NCBI GenBank assembly: GCA_017439185.1
Contig: JAFRTM010000016.1
Location: 1-39,360, forward strand
Origin: Bacteroidales bacterium
GTDB taxonomy: Bacteria; Bacteroidota; Bacteroidia; Bacteroidales; P3
Direction: 5' to 3'
DNA: 39,360 bases
A model generated the notes under the pieces. The model worked only from the letters and a program-made list of their open reading frames with translations, did not search any database and was not told the DNA's origin. Below, piece by piece: positions 1 through 7,836 of the stretch; the stretch's first letter is position 1, and every line of letters begins with the position of its first letter. A program made the translations under genes and the position numbers.

Positions 1-310
1 GCCAGAGACAGAAGCCGTCGTGGTGCTTGGCGGTGACGACGATAGACGAGAATCCCGTTTGCCGCGCCACTCTTGCCCATTGCCGGCAGTCCATCTGCGT
101 GGGGTTGAACAGCGCTTCGCTTTCGTCGCCGTCGCCCCATTCTTTACCCGTAAAGGTGTTGGGGCCGAAATGGCAGAACATGTTCATCTCGCTTTCCTGC
201 CACCTCAACTGTCCGGGCGTCGGCACCGGGCCGTAGGCGGCTGGCGGACGGGCACATCCTGCTGCCACCACGGCGAGGATTGTCCCTATTAGTAGCTTTG
301 CTCCTCTCAT
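1..310 (-). CDS. GH29 alpha-L-fucosidase, lipoprotein (5' part only)
   Basis: The first 103 residues are present and the gene runs off the left edge. The product would be an exo-acting alpha-L-fucosidase of glycoside hydrolase family 29 that removes terminal fucose from glycans. A lipoprotein signal peptide ends in a lipobox (VAAGC, Cys19), so the enzyme should be membrane anchored in the periplasm or at the surface. After it come typical GH29 N-terminal landmarks: a PTPGQLRW stretch, MFCHFGPNTF, and TAKHHDGFCLW, the conserved His-His-Asp-Gly segment of the family's substrate pocket. The ATG overlaps the stop of the upstream thioesterase gene by four bases (ATGA), so the two are probably co-transcribed and translationally coupled. 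The catalytic nucleophile lies outside the window and cannot be checked. Confidence 0.85.
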   Translation of the reverse strand, partial: MRGAKLLIGTILAVVAAGCARPPAAYGPVPTPGQLRWQESEMNMFCHFGPNTFTGKEWGDGDESEALFNPTQMDCRQWARVARQTGFSSIVVTAKHHDGFCLW

Positions 311-696
311 TGTGCTGCCTTGCTTTTCACCTTGGCGAGGAACCTGTCGGTGGTGACGATAAAACGTTCGTGGGTTCCTTCGCCCACAAGCCCGCACTCG
401 TCGAACACCTTGACTGCAAATCTCAGCCGGCGGCCCTCGACTTCGGTCAGCTCGCTTTCGCACCTCACTTTCATGCCCACCGGAGTGGCGGCGAGATGGG
501 CTATGTTAACCTGTGTCCCTACGGTCGTATCGCCTTCTCCTAAATGGTCGGCCACACTCTGCCAGCAGGTCTGCTCTACCAATGACACCATCATAGGCGT
601 CGCAAACACCGGCAGGTCTCCGCTCCCGATGCGCCCGGCGGTCAACGCTTCGGTGACCGTTTGTTCGTGTTTTCCTTGTATTCCTGGTTGTATCAT
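307..696 (-). CDS. FlK-like hotdog-fold acyl-CoA thioesterase
   Basis: A 129-residue single-domain protein resembling the fluoroacetyl-CoA thioesterase (FlK) group of hotdog thioesterases. Candidate catalytic residues are Thr33 (in FATP), Glu41 (in LVEQT) and His67 (in IAHLAATP). Their spacing, 8 and 26 residues, equals that of the FlK triad Thr42/Glu50/His76, which is the main reason for the call. The length is normal for the family. In gut bacteria such proteins are probably general short acyl-CoA hydrolases; defence against fluoroacetate is not implied. No signal peptide is seen, so it should be cytosolic. It overlaps the fucosidase gene by four bases. The physiological substrate is unknown. 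Confidence 0.75.
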   Translation of the reverse strand: MIQPGIQGKHEQTVTEALTAGRIGSGDLPVFATPMMVSLVEQTCWQSVADHLGEGDTTVGTQVNIAHLAATPVGMKVRCESELTEVEGRRLRFAVKVFDECGLVGEGTHERFIVTTDRFLAKVKSKAAQ

Positions 697-705
697 ATAT
701 TGGTT

Positions 706-721
706 AACGGATAAAACCGTT
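706..721. repeat. short inverted repeat between divergent genes
   Basis: AACGG (706-710) and CCGTT (717-721) form a 5-bp inverted repeat with a 6-base loop, followed on the plus strand by a run of T. It lies between the minus-strand thioesterase start and the plus-strand holA promoter. It could be a weak transcription stop or an operator. The evidence is sequence symmetry only. Confidence 0.3.
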
Positions 722-754
722 TTTTATTGTTTTACAACTATATAAAAAATAAAT

Positions 755-785
755 TTTGCCAATTCTTTCTCTTTTCGTATCTTTG
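755..785 (+). promoter_or_regulatory. Bacteroidota-type promoter of holA
   Basis: TTTG at 755-758, a 19-base spacer, and TATCTTTG at 778-785 match the Bacteroidota primary sigma consensus (TTTG-N19-TAnnTTTG) exactly. Transcription would start around 790, only about 18 bases before the ATG at 808. This excludes the longer in-frame start at 727 and fixes the holA start. Confidence 0.8.
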
Positions 786-807
786 CATTTTCTTAAGGGT
801 TCCATTT

Positions 808-1836
808 ATGGCAAATAATAGTTCTTCATTAACTGAAAATCAGATAATAGCCGATATACAAGCGGGAAAGTTCGCCCCCATATATTTTCTTACGGGCGAG
901 GAAAACTACTATATTGACCTTCTGTCTGACTTTTTCGAGAAGAACATCGTCCCCGAGGAGAACCGCGATTTCGACCAGACGGTGGTTTACGGCATCGATA
1001 CCTCTATGTCCGAAGTGGTCATGATGGCCCGGCGTTTCCCGATGATGTCTGAACGTCAGCTGGTACTGGTGAAGGAAGCCCAGGAAATCGCCGTGAAGGA
1101 ATACGAGCAGCTGGTGGACTATCTCAAGGCTCCCATGCCTCAGACTGTCCTGGTTCTCTGCTACCGTCATACGAAATTGGACAAACGCACCAACGCCTAT
1201 AAGGCCATCGCCAAAACTGGCGTCGTCTTCGAGCACGACAAGTTGAGAGAGTCGGCTGTCCCAACATGGATCGGCAATTATGTCAAGCAACACGGCTACA
1301 CCATCACCGAGAAGGCTACCATGATGCTTATCGAGGCGGGCGGCAACGCCCTCAACAAGCTCGCCAACGAACTTCAGAAGGTCTTCTCCATCATGCCGCA
1401 GGGCTCTGTCATCAACGACTCGGTCCTCGAACGCATCCTGGGCATCAGCAAAGACTATAATGTCTTCGAGCTGCAAAATGCCATCGGCCGTCGCGACGCC
1501 CTCCGCTGCAACAGGATTATCCGCTATTTCGGCGACAACCCCAAGGCCTGCCCTATGCCGGTCCTCGTGGCAAGCCTCTACTCCTATTTCATAAAGGTCA
1601 TGATCTACCACCAGCTCGACGACAAGTCCCAATACTCGGCGGCTTCCGCGCTCAAGATCAATCCTTTCTTCGTGAAGGACTATGCCATCGCCGCCTCCAA
1701 CTATTCCCTCCCCAAGCTGGCGGCCTGCATCGGCTATCTCTTCGAGGCCAGCCGCCGCTCCCAAGGCTACCACAACACCACCTCGCTGCCCGAGGGCGAA
1801 ATACTGAAAGAACTTATTTTCAAGATTATCCACTAA
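808..1836 (+). CDS. holA: DNA polymerase III subunit delta
   Basis: A 342-residue protein matching the delta subunit of the replicative clamp loader, which opens the beta clamp and loads it onto primed DNA together with tau/gamma and delta'. Recognisable features are the N-terminal FAPIYFLTGEENYYIDLLSDF segment, where delta replaces a working P-loop with a degenerate one, the mid-protein GGNALNKLANELQK helix, and the C-terminal collar with NPFFVKDYAIAA. Length is normal. The start at 808 is chosen because the promoter lies downstream of the longer alternative start at 727. It is followed after 17 bases by the receptor gene and probably shares its transcript. It is a core chromosomal gene, so this part of the window is not mobile DNA. 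Confidence 0.93.
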   Translation: MANNSSSLTENQIIADIQAGKFAPIYFLTGEENYYIDLLSDFFEKNIVPEENRDFDQTVVYGIDTSMSEVVMMARRFPMMSERQLVLVKEAQEIAVKEYEQLVDYLKAPMPQTVLVLCYRHTKLDKRTNAYKAIAKTGVVFEHDKLRESAVPTWIGNYVKQHGYTITEKATMMLIEAGGNALNKLANELQKVFSIMPQGSVINDSVLERILGISKDYNVFELQNAIGRRDALRCNRIIRYFGDNPKACPMPVLVASLYSYFIKVMIYHQLDDKSQYSAASALKINPFFVKDYAIAASNYSLPKLAACIGYLFEASRRSQGYHNTTSLPEGEILKELIFKIIH

Positions 1837-1853
1837 GAAACTCTCCATATATT

Positions 1854-4217
1854 ATGTCTTTTGTCAATAGAATCCGCTCTGCCGCCCGACTACTCCTCCT
1901 GCCTTTGCTGCTGCTCGCTTGCTCCCTCTCCGCTACCGCCCAGAACACCGTCAAGGGTGTCCTCTACGACGACGCCTCGGGCGAGGCCATCCCTTTCGCC
2001 AACGTGCTCATCGAAGGCACCAAACATGCCGCCCAAACTGATATCAACGGCTTCTTCCTCATCAACAAGATCCCCGACGGGTCTTACACCCTCGTCGTCA
2101 AGTATGTGGGCTACGAGAACTATACCCAGCCGCTGGACCTCGCCAACCACAAGACCATGACCCTCAACATCAAGCTCAAAGAGACTGCCCAGATGCTCAA
2201 GGATGTGGTCATCACCGGTAACCGTATGGAGGAGCGTAAGGTGGAAACCCAGGTGTCGGTCGAGAAGATCACCGCCACCCAAATCCAGCAGATGCCTTCC
2301 ATCGGCGGCCAGGCCGACATCGCCCAGTATATGCAGGTCCTGCCGGGTGTCAACTCCACCGGCGACCAGGGTGGTCAGCTCTACATCCGCGGCGGCTCTA
2401 TGATCCAGAACCTCTGCCTCATCGACGGCATGATCGTCTATAACCCCTTCCACTCCATCGGCCTCTACTCTATCTTCGAGACCGACATCATCCTCAACGC
2501 CGACATCTACACCGGAGGCTTCGGCGCCGAATACGGCGGCCGGCTCTCCTCGGTGATGGACATCACCACCCGCGACGGCAACAAGAAACGCCACTCGGGT
2601 CAGGTGGGCCTCAACACTTTCGGCGCCAACCTCATCCTCGAAGGACCTCTCAAACGCGAGAAGGCCGAAAGCAAGAGCACCCTCACCTACCTCCTCGCCG
2701 CCAAGGGCTCATACCTCTCCAAGACGTCGCAGTGGATATACCCCTACGTCAAAGGGGGGCTGCCGTTCGACTTTATCGACGCCTACGGCAAACTCAGCCT
2801 CAACTCGGGCAACGGCTCCAAGTGGAACCTCTTCGGCTTCCGCTATGACGACCGCGTCAACAACTACCAGTCTATCGCCGACTACCATTGGGTCAACTGG
2901 GGAGCGGGCACCAACTTTGTGGCCGTCACCGGCACCTCGGCACTCCTCGACGGTACGGTGGCCTACTCCAACTACAAGATAACCCTCGACGACACCCCGA
3001 GCGACGGCGCCGAGGCCGACAAGTTCAGCAGCGTCAGCGGATTTAATGCCAGCCTCAACGTTACCAACTTTTTAGGCAAACACCGCCTCAAAGCGGGCTT
3101 GAGCATGGAAGGCTACGCCACCAAGTACCAGTTCACCAACCAGTACGGCAACTCCGTCGAGCAATCCACCTACACCACCAACATCTCGGCCTACGCCACC
3201 ATGAAGCTCAACTTCTCCGACCGCGTGCTCCTCGACCCGGGAGTGCGCTACATCTTCTATACCTCGCTCAAGGAACACAGCCTCGAACCTCGTCTGGCAG
3301 CCAAGATCAACGCCACCGACCACCTCCGTTTCAAGTTTGCCGGCGGCCGCTATAGCCAGATACTCCTCGACGCCCGGTCCGACAACGACATCGTCAACCT
3401 CTTCTCGGGATTCCTCACCGCCACCGGCGACCTCAACCGTGCCAAGTTCCTCGGCAACCAGGTCAAGAGCTGCAAGCAGAACGCCTGGCATCTGGTGGTG
3501 GGTGCCGAATACGACCTCAACCGTCACCTCGCCTTCAACCTCGAAGGTTACCTCAAAGCCTTTACCCAGCTCCTCAATATGAACCACAACAAGATCTACA
3601 GCGGCGACCCCGCCTACTCCTCCTCCGGCGCCTACCCGAAGCCCGACTATCTCTCCACCGACTTCGTCTATGAGAAAGGCATGGCCTACGGTATGGACTT
3701 CAGCGTACGCTACGAGATCGAACGCCTCTACGTCTGGGGCACCTACTCCCTCGGCTGGGTCAACCGCACCAACGATGCCGACGGCACCTACTCGCCCCAC
3801 TACGACCGCCGCCACACCATCAACATCCTCGCCACCTATGCCCTCGGCTCCCAGCGCCAGTGGGAACTCAGCGCCCGATGGAACTTCGGCAGCGGCTTCC
3901 CCTTCACCCAGACCCAGGGAGCCTACGAGAACATTCTCTTCAACCAGGACGGCATCGCCACCGACTACACCACTGCCAACGGTGATTTCGGTGTCCACTA
4001 TGCCGAGATCTACCAGGGCCGCCTGCCCGCCTATCACCGCCTCGACCTCGGCGTCAAACGCAAGTTCTCCCTCGGCAAACGCTGCATCCTCACCCTCAAC
4101 GCCAGCGTCACCAACGTCTATTCCCGTCAAAACATCTTCTACTTCAACCGTGTAACCTTCGAGCGCGTCAACCAGCTCCCCATCATGGGCTGTTTCGGCA
4201 TCAACTTCTCCTACTGA
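1854..4217 (+). CDS. TonB-dependent outer membrane receptor
   Basis: A 787-residue outer membrane receptor. It has a signal peptide (residues 1-29, cleaved after TAQ), then a carboxypeptidase-regulatory-like beta-sandwich (about 30-115; KGVLYDDASGEAIPFANV), a plug domain (about 125-240; QQMPSIGGQADIAQYMQVLPG and LYIRGG), and a 22-strand-type barrel ending in an aromatic residue (INFSY), as outer membrane barrels do. The family imports siderophores, vitamins, peptides or glycans using TonB energy. No SusD partner is adjacent, so this is not a SusC/SusD pair, and the substrate cannot be read from the sequence. Its place directly after holA is more likely shared transcription than shared function. 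A strong terminator follows the stop. Confidence 0.9.
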   Translation: MSFVNRIRSAARLLLLPLLLLACSLSATAQNTVKGVLYDDASGEAIPFANVLIEGTKHAAQTDINGFFLINKIPDGSYTLVVKYVGYENYTQPLDLANHKTMTLNIKLKETAQMLKDVVITGNRMEERKVETQVSVEKITATQIQQMPSIGGQADIAQYMQVLPGVNSTGDQGGQLYIRGGSMIQNLCLIDGMIVYNPFHSIGLYSIFETDIILNADIYTGGFGAEYGGRLSSVMDITTRDGNKKRHSGQVGLNTFGANLILEGPLKREKAESKSTLTYLLAAKGSYLSKTSQWIYPYVKGGLPFDFIDAYGKLSLNSGNGSKWNLFGFRYDDRVNNYQSIADYHWVNWGAGTNFVAVTGTSALLDGTVAYSNYKITLDDTPSDGAEADKFSSVSGFNASLNVTNFLGKHRLKAGLSMEGYATKYQFTNQYGNSVEQSTYTTNISAYATMKLNFSDRVLLDPGVRYIFYTSLKEHSLEPRLAAKINATDHLRFKFAGGRYSQILLDARSDNDIVNLFSGFLTATGDLNRAKFLGNQVKSCKQNAWHLVVGAEYDLNRHLAFNLEGYLKAFTQLLNMNHNKIYSGDPAYSSSGAYPKPDYLSTDFVYEKGMAYGMDFSVRYEIERLYVWGTYSLGWVNRTNDADGTYSPHYDRRHTINILATYALGSQRQWELSARWNFGSGFPFTQTQGAYENILFNQDGIATDYTTANGDFGVHYAEIYQGRLPAYHRLDLGVKRKFSLGKRCILTLNASVTNVYSRQNIFYFNRVTFERVNQLPIMGCFGINFSY

Positions 4218-4274
4218 CAATCCTTATACTCATCGTCTCTATCGGCAGAACAGGTGGTTTGGGTAGCAAACAAA

Positions 4275-4297
4275 GGGAGCCCGGAGGCTCCCCTTTT
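4275..4297 (+). terminator. rho-independent terminator after the TonB receptor
   Basis: GGGAGCC (4275-4281), loop CGGA, then GGCTCCC (4286-4292) form a perfect 7-bp stem followed by CTTTT. It lies 57 bases after the receptor stop and closes the holA-receptor unit. Confidence 0.8.
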
Positions 4298-4300
4298 GCC

Positions 4301-4335
4301 ATATCAACGTATCAACGTATCAACATATCAACCAC
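4301..4335. repeat. short tandem repeat, ATCAACGT type
   Basis: About four imperfect copies of an 8-base unit (ATCAACGT / ATCAACAT) lie just after the receptor terminator. The 13-mer at 4318-4330 recurs in inverted orientation at 9890-9902, on the other side of the accessory island. No function is known. Confidence 0.5.
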
Positions 4336-4367
4336 TCGGCAATTTTTTGTCGCAGACTATTCTGCAA

Positions 4368-4438
4368 CAAAAAAGTTTTTGCTTTGCAAAGACTTCTTCT
4401 TGCCTCGACAGAGCTCAAGCCCCGAAGGGCTTGGCTCT
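4368..4438 (-). terminator. double-hairpin terminator of the DUF6266 gene
   Basis: Read on the minus strand, the first hairpin (4410-4438) begins right after the stop codon. Its stem is about 12 bp with one bulge, closed by a C(UUCG)G tetraloop. A second hairpin (4373-4395; arms AAGT.TTTGC and GCAAA.ACTT around an AAA loop) is followed by a run of six T. The second has the classic intrinsic-terminator shape. Its TTTGC-TTT-GCAAA core resembles palindromes at 9816-10010. Confidence 0.6.
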
Positions 4439-5077
4439 TTACTCGGCCACGAAGAAGTTGACGAGGATAGAATCGCTGCAGCTGCCGTCCGCCTTCTTCC
4501 AGAAGATGTAGTTATACACCGTGTCGCCGGCCCAGGCGGTGCTGTACTGGACTTGGCAGGCCTCGGCGGCGCGGGTTGCCACGTCTTCGAACATCATGCT
4601 GACGCCCTTGGTTGGGTTGTAGAGGTTGATGCAGATTTTGTCCGTGGCTTCCGCGTCGCCCTGGCCGCTGTTGTCGGTCCAGGAGTAGGAGCATTTGTGC
4701 TGAGCCCCGAGGACGCTGCAGGTCATCGAGTAGGTGGGCAGCAGCAGTCCGCGTGCGATCTTCACCTTCTCGTAATCGACGGTGTAGCCGTCGTTCATGT
4801 TGCCCGTGACGGCCTCGCTCCACAGGTTGGAGAAGAAGTGGCTGCGCTGGCTCTTCTCGGGGTTGAAGAGGGCGTAGCCGGTCTTATAGACGGCTCCGAT
4901 CTTGTGGATGAGTTGGGTGACGTAGGTGAACTTGGCGCGGTGTTCCTGCTGAGCCGGGGTGTTGGGGTCGCTGTGGGAGCAACCGACCATGCGGTAGTAG
5001 TGTTTGCCACGCTGTTTGAATCCTACCACGTTGTCAAGTTTTCCGTGAAACTTGAAAAGTTCATTGGTTTTTGCCAT
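4439..5077 (-). CDS. DUF6266 family protein
   Basis: A 212-residue protein matching the Bacteroidota family DUF6266. The N-terminus (HGKLDNVVGFKQRGKHYYRMV) resembles the family's usual G-K-x-G-x-VVG opening. The PAQQEHRAKF segment and DYEKVKIARGLL are also characteristic. No signal peptide or membrane segment is present. The function is unknown; family members often lie near mobile or variable DNA. An AAGGA stretch lies about 8 bases before the ATG. Codon choice is C-ending like the host genes, unlike the G-rich island beside it, so I do not assign it to that island. Confidence 0.75.
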   Translation of the reverse strand: MAKTNELFKFHGKLDNVVGFKQRGKHYYRMVGCSHSDPNTPAQQEHRAKFTYVTQLIHKIGAVYKTGYALFNPEKSQRSHFFSNLWSEAVTGNMNDGYTVDYEKVKIARGLLLPTYSMTCSVLGAQHKCSYSWTDNSGQGDAEATDKICINLYNPTKGVSMMFEDVATRAAEACQVQYSTAWAGDTVYNYIFWKKADGSCSDSILVNFFVAE

Positions 5078-5130
5078 AATGTTGTCCTTTCTTTTTAAAT
5101 GATTAATTACTTTGATTTGTGATTGAGTGC

Positions 5131-5150
5131 GCTCTCATATACTGGAGAGC
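5131..5150. repeat. inverted repeat between divergent genes
   Basis: GCTCTC (5131-5136) and GAGAGC (5145-5150) are perfect 6-base arms 8 bases apart, in the 297-bp region between the DUF6266 gene and the first island gene. It could be an operator for either. No clear TAnnTTTG box accompanies it. Confidence 0.35.
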
Positions 5151-5218
5151 TGGGAGTAGGGTTTTGGGACACACGAAGAGGAAGTTTTTTTCAATTTTTT
5201 GGAGGCAGACGCTCGCCT

Positions 5219-5241
5219 TCATCCCCCTTAAGGGGGGATGA
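5219..5241. repeat. near-perfect inverted repeat at the left side of the G-rich island
   Basis: TCATCCCCCTT and AAGGGGGGATGA face each other with no spacer and one extra G in the right arm. Directly after it come two head-to-tail copies of CTGGGGCAAGG. From here to 9811 the plus strand becomes G-rich, so this palindrome sits at the compositional boundary. Confidence 0.5.
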
Positions 5242-5374
5242 GGAGGCTGGGGCAAGGCTGGGGCAAGGCTGTGGATGGGCTGTGTTTGGTTTAGGGTGGG
5301 ACATACTAAAATGTGATTTTTTGCGTTAATGGTATGAGAGTCAAAGAGAGTTTAACAATATATAATTAAGGAGT

Positions 5375-6388
5375 ATGAAAGGGGAACTAGAACTAGAGAT
5401 CGAGGAGATGACTGAAGCTCTTGTAATGACGCATACAGATGTATATATGGGTGCGCTTCGTCAATTACTTTCGTCGCTTGAGACGGCAGATTCTGCGGAT
5501 CAGAATGAAGATGAGCGGGAATTGTCCAGGATGTTAAAGGGGTGGGGAAAGGTTATGTATGATTTTTTAAATGCGGGATATGCGGAATGTATGTTCAAGG
5601 ACGGCTGGCTGGGATTGTGGGATTATGAGAGGGAATGGCGGGATATGTGGATAAAAAAGGATTTTCAGGGATTGAGCGTCAAGTTTATGGCAGAGTGTAC
5701 GACACGTGTTAACGATGCCCTTGCGGCAGAGGATGGGGAACTGCCACTGTATCTTCAAGATAGCCTGCCCGATGATGATATGATTGAACGGGCAGCGAGG
5801 ATGAAAGAATTTGAGACGTTTCTTGAGGTAATTAGTGACGATGATAAAAGAGGTCTGGTAATGTGGTATTTTCTTTGGTTCAGAGACCATTGTTTTGATT
5901 ATGATACATATATGAAATGGCTAAAGGAGGAAAGGCATCCGATGGAAAAGAAGGGGATAGAGACGGTGGCCGTGGAGACGTTGGAGGGGCTTTTTGGGGA
6001 GGATTGTGCAGAGAAAATTAGAAGCTTGGGGTATGTAGAGGTAACGAAAGTGGAGGGCAAGATAAGGTTAAAGTGGCTGCCAGGGGTTGTGGTAGACGAG
6101 AATGGGGTGGAGACTGTGCAGGCTACGCGGGAATGGGCATATTTTTGCAAGAAGTTGTTGGACTGCATGCCAGAAGATAAGAAAAAGAATAAGAATAAGA
6201 AAAAGAAGATGACGAGACCACAGCTGAGCCTGAGGTTCGGCTACGATAAGGATAAGCTGAAACATGTGATGTGGGAGAACCAGCACGGCGAGACGGAAAA
6301 TGCTGAGGCTGTGAACAATTGGGCGAAAGTTGAGGGTTTGACAAAGATTGAGGATGAAATCCGGAAGGTTTTTATGAATAGGACATAA
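5375..6388 (+). CDS. unrecognised island protein, 337 aa
   Basis: I do not recognise this protein. It is acidic and helix-rich, with no signal peptide or membrane segment. A very lysine-rich stretch (about residues 270-280, KKKNKNKKKK) comes near the C-terminus and could contact nucleic acid. AAGGAG lies almost directly before the ATG, closer than a normal ribosome binding site. It is the first gene of a G-rich island whose last gene is a primase-helicase, so a role in replication or maintenance of a mobile element is plausible but only inferred. A strong terminator follows at 6447. Being open over a kilobase with consistent composition supports a real gene. Confidence 0.6.
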   Translation: MKGELELEIEEMTEALVMTHTDVYMGALRQLLSSLETADSADQNEDERELSRMLKGWGKVMYDFLNAGYAECMFKDGWLGLWDYEREWRDMWIKKDFQGLSVKFMAECTTRVNDALAAEDGELPLYLQDSLPDDDMIERAARMKEFETFLEVISDDDKRGLVMWYFLWFRDHCFDYDTYMKWLKEERHPMEKKGIETVAVETLEGLFGEDCAEKIRSLGYVEVTKVEGKIRLKWLPGVVVDENGVETVQATREWAYFCKKLLDCMPEDKKKNKNKKKKMTRPQLSLRFGYDKDKLKHVMWENQHGETENAEAVNNWAKVEGLTKIEDEIRKVFMNRT

Positions 6389-6394
6389 TAGAGG

Positions 6395-6546
6395 GGTGGA
6401 CGGTGGAGGTGGACGGTGAAAAATAATTGAAAAAAAATTCAGTGTGGTGCCGCTCTTCGGGGCGGCACTTTTTTTGTGTTTTCTGGTGGTGTGAGGTAGC
6501 GGTGGACGGGTGGTGGACGGTTTGAGAAAGTTGGTGGACGTCCACC
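6395..6546. repeat. GGTGGACGG repeat cluster with a 14-bp palindrome
   Basis: GGTGGACG(G/T) occurs at 6395-6404, 6408-6417, 6501-6509, 6512-6521 and 6533-6541. The last copy is completed by an inverted half-site to give the perfect palindrome GGTGGACGTCCACC (6533-6546). Two direct copies flank the left side of the terminator hairpin and the others lie to its right. The arrangement looks like iterons or multiple operator sites for one DNA-binding protein upstream of the next gene. Confidence 0.65.
6447..6476 (+). terminator. rho-independent terminator with UUCG tetraloop
   Basis: GTGCCGCTC (6447-6455), loop TTCG, GGGCGGCAC (6460-6468) form a 9-bp stem with one T-G wobble, followed directly by seven T. 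This is a textbook intrinsic terminator. It separates the first island gene from the rest. Confidence 0.85.
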
Positions 6547-6567
6547 ATGTAAGGATTTGATATACAT

Positions 6568-6600
6568 TACTTTTGCGACAAATTTCAAAACAAATTTGTC
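6568..6600 (+). promoter_or_regulatory. -7 box and start-adjacent inverted repeat
   Basis: TACTTTTG (6568-6575) fits the TAnnTTTG -7 box. The position 19 bases upstream lacks TTTG and instead abuts the 14-bp palindrome ending at 6546, which suggests an activator- or repressor-dependent promoter. The following 24 bases are a perfect inverted repeat, GACAAATTT and AAATTTGTC around CAAAAC (6577-6600), ending directly before the ATG at 6601. In RNA it would form a hairpin that could hide the start. Confidence 0.5.
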
Positions 6601-7365
6601 ATGAAAAAAGTAAATGTATTCGAACTGAGTTCAGATGAGCTGAACTGTGAATTAACTGAATTGTTGGACGGGGAGCTGACGGAGGAGAGGAAGGAGCGGA
6701 TCGGGATGCTGCTGGTGGCTGCAGTGGTGTGGTCGATGGGAGTGGAGCAGCAGTGGCGCACGAAGCTGGGAGCCGACGAGGAGGAGGTGAAGGACGAGGC
6801 TCTGGCGGAGCTGGAGAGGCGGCTGGTGGATGAGCGAGAGGGGACGAGGAATGTGATGGGGATGGTGAGGATGGTGGTGAGGGAGCTGGTGATGAGGAAG
6901 GGGAGCCGGCAGAGGAGTCGCGGCAAGATACAGGAGCGGCTGTGGAGGGAGCGGGAGTCGTGCGGGGTGGAGCAGGACGCCACGAAGAGGCTTAGGGAGT
7001 GGCTTGGCGAGCGGTTTGGAGATGGTCTGAAGGACTCGCGTGGTAAGGTGGACATGCACAAGCTTGGGAGCACGGTGGGTGCTGCGATGAGGGAGTTCGG
7101 GACGCTGACGACGGCGGAGATATTGGGCGAGGTGTCGGGTTTTGTGGAGTCGGTAAGGGCCGGCGAGGTGATGCTGAAGGTGATAGGGTCGCTGCCTGAG
7201 GGGAAGAAGAGGGAGGTGCTGGAGTCGATGAGGGAGGCCGGAGCCAGCGAGGAGCAGCTGGAGAGGGTGAAGGTGGCTGCGGGGGACAAGCGTCTGAGTG
7301 TGCCGATAAGAAAAAATTTGACGGGTAATGTGTCCGAAACGTGTGGTGAGAATTCTCCAGTGTAA
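6601..7365 (+). CDS. unrecognised island protein, 254 aa, highly charged
   Basis: I do not recognise this protein. It is almost entirely charged and helix-forming (many Glu, Arg and Lys). Stretches such as DEEEVKDEALAELERRL and EGKKREVLESMREAGASEE look like coiled coil, and there is an Arg-rich patch around residues 96-110. No signal peptide is present. Codon use is extreme for G-ending codons (GAG, CTG, GTG, AGG), unlike the C-ending host genes. The ATG follows directly after an inverted repeat and downstream of the GGTGGACGG cluster, so it may be the regulated first gene of a three-gene unit ending in the primase-helicase. A DNA-binding or replication accessory role is a guess from context. 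Confidence 0.6.
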   Translation: MKKVNVFELSSDELNCELTELLDGELTEERKERIGMLLVAAVVWSMGVEQQWRTKLGADEEEVKDEALAELERRLVDEREGTRNVMGMVRMVVRELVMRKGSRQRSRGKIQERLWRERESCGVEQDATKRLREWLGERFGDGLKDSRGKVDMHKLGSTVGAAMREFGTLTTAEILGEVSGFVESVRAGEVMLKVIGSLPEGKKREVLESMREAGASEEQLERVKVAAGDKRLSVPIRKNLTGNVSETCGENSPV

Positions 7366-7369
7366 TGAG

Positions 7370-7387
7370 GGCCGGGAGAAACCGGCC
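7370..7387 (+). repeat. GC-rich hairpin between island genes
   Basis: GGCCGG (7370-7375) and CCGGCC (7382-7387) form a perfect stem around GAGAAA, five bases after the stop of the preceding gene. No T run follows, so it is not a typical terminator. It may stabilise or mark an mRNA end. Confidence 0.55.
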
Positions 7388-7419
7388 ACGGATGTCAAAC
7401 AAATTAAAACGTTACTATT

Positions 7420-7827
7420 ATGAAGACAAACACGTTTATGTATTACCTGCAGCTGACGAGGGTGCTGCTGCTGGTGTGGAAAGATGAAGATCTGCTGCTT
7501 CCGTTCGAGCTGAAGCAGGGGGACTATCCTGCGGTGTTCGAGAACTACGGGAGTTTCAACTGGTTTTCGAGCGACTGTCCGAAGGGTCTGGACAGGATCA
7601 ACTTCTCGTTTTCGGTGTCGCTGACGCACGTGGAGTCGATATGGGTGCGGAGGAAAGGCGGCGTGGTGAGCGGAGTCACGATAGTGGTGAAGCTGGAGGA
7701 CGGAGTGCGGCTGAGGCTGCACCCGAAGAGGGCTGACTGGCACTACATCGACACTATCATCAACGACCTGAAGCACACGACGCTGAGGTGCGGGAACTGT
7801 ACGGTGTACAACTTCAAGAAGAAATAA
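7420..7827 (+). CDS. unrecognised island protein, 135 aa
   Basis: A small protein I do not recognise. It is rich in beta-type and aromatic residues (MYYLQLTRVLLLVWKDED, YGSFNWFSSDC, RINFSFSVSLTHVESIWVRRK). It has two Cys near the C-terminus (TLRCGNCTVY) and a basic tail. The opening hydrophobic stretch is too interrupted by charges for a signal peptide. It lies between two GC-rich hairpins and is followed by the primase-helicase gene in the same direction with island-type codon use. That supports a real gene carried with the replication enzyme, but no function can be assigned. Confidence 0.55.
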   Translation: MKTNTFMYYLQLTRVLLLVWKDEDLLLPFELKQGDYPAVFENYGSFNWFSSDCPKGLDRINFSFSVSLTHVESIWVRRKGGVVSGVTIVVKLEDGVRLRLHPKRADWHYIDTIINDLKHTTLRCGNCTVYNFKKK

Positions 7828-7836
7828 ACCGACAGG

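Noticed and set aside
727-807. Longer N-terminus for holA starting at 727
   Set aside because: The promoter at 755-785 lies downstream of that start, and the extra residues do not resemble HolA.
3072-4220. 382-codon open frame antisense to the TonB receptor
   Set aside because: Same cause: strong third-base C in the true gene keeps the opposite strand open. No domain is recognisable.
4301-4335. CRISPR-like repeat array
   Set aside because: Units are 8 bases with no spacers and no cas genes are present.
5123-5329. 68-codon open frame between the DUF6266 gene and the island
   Set aside because: It spans an inverted repeat and short direct repeats, has no protein-like features and sits in a divergent control region.
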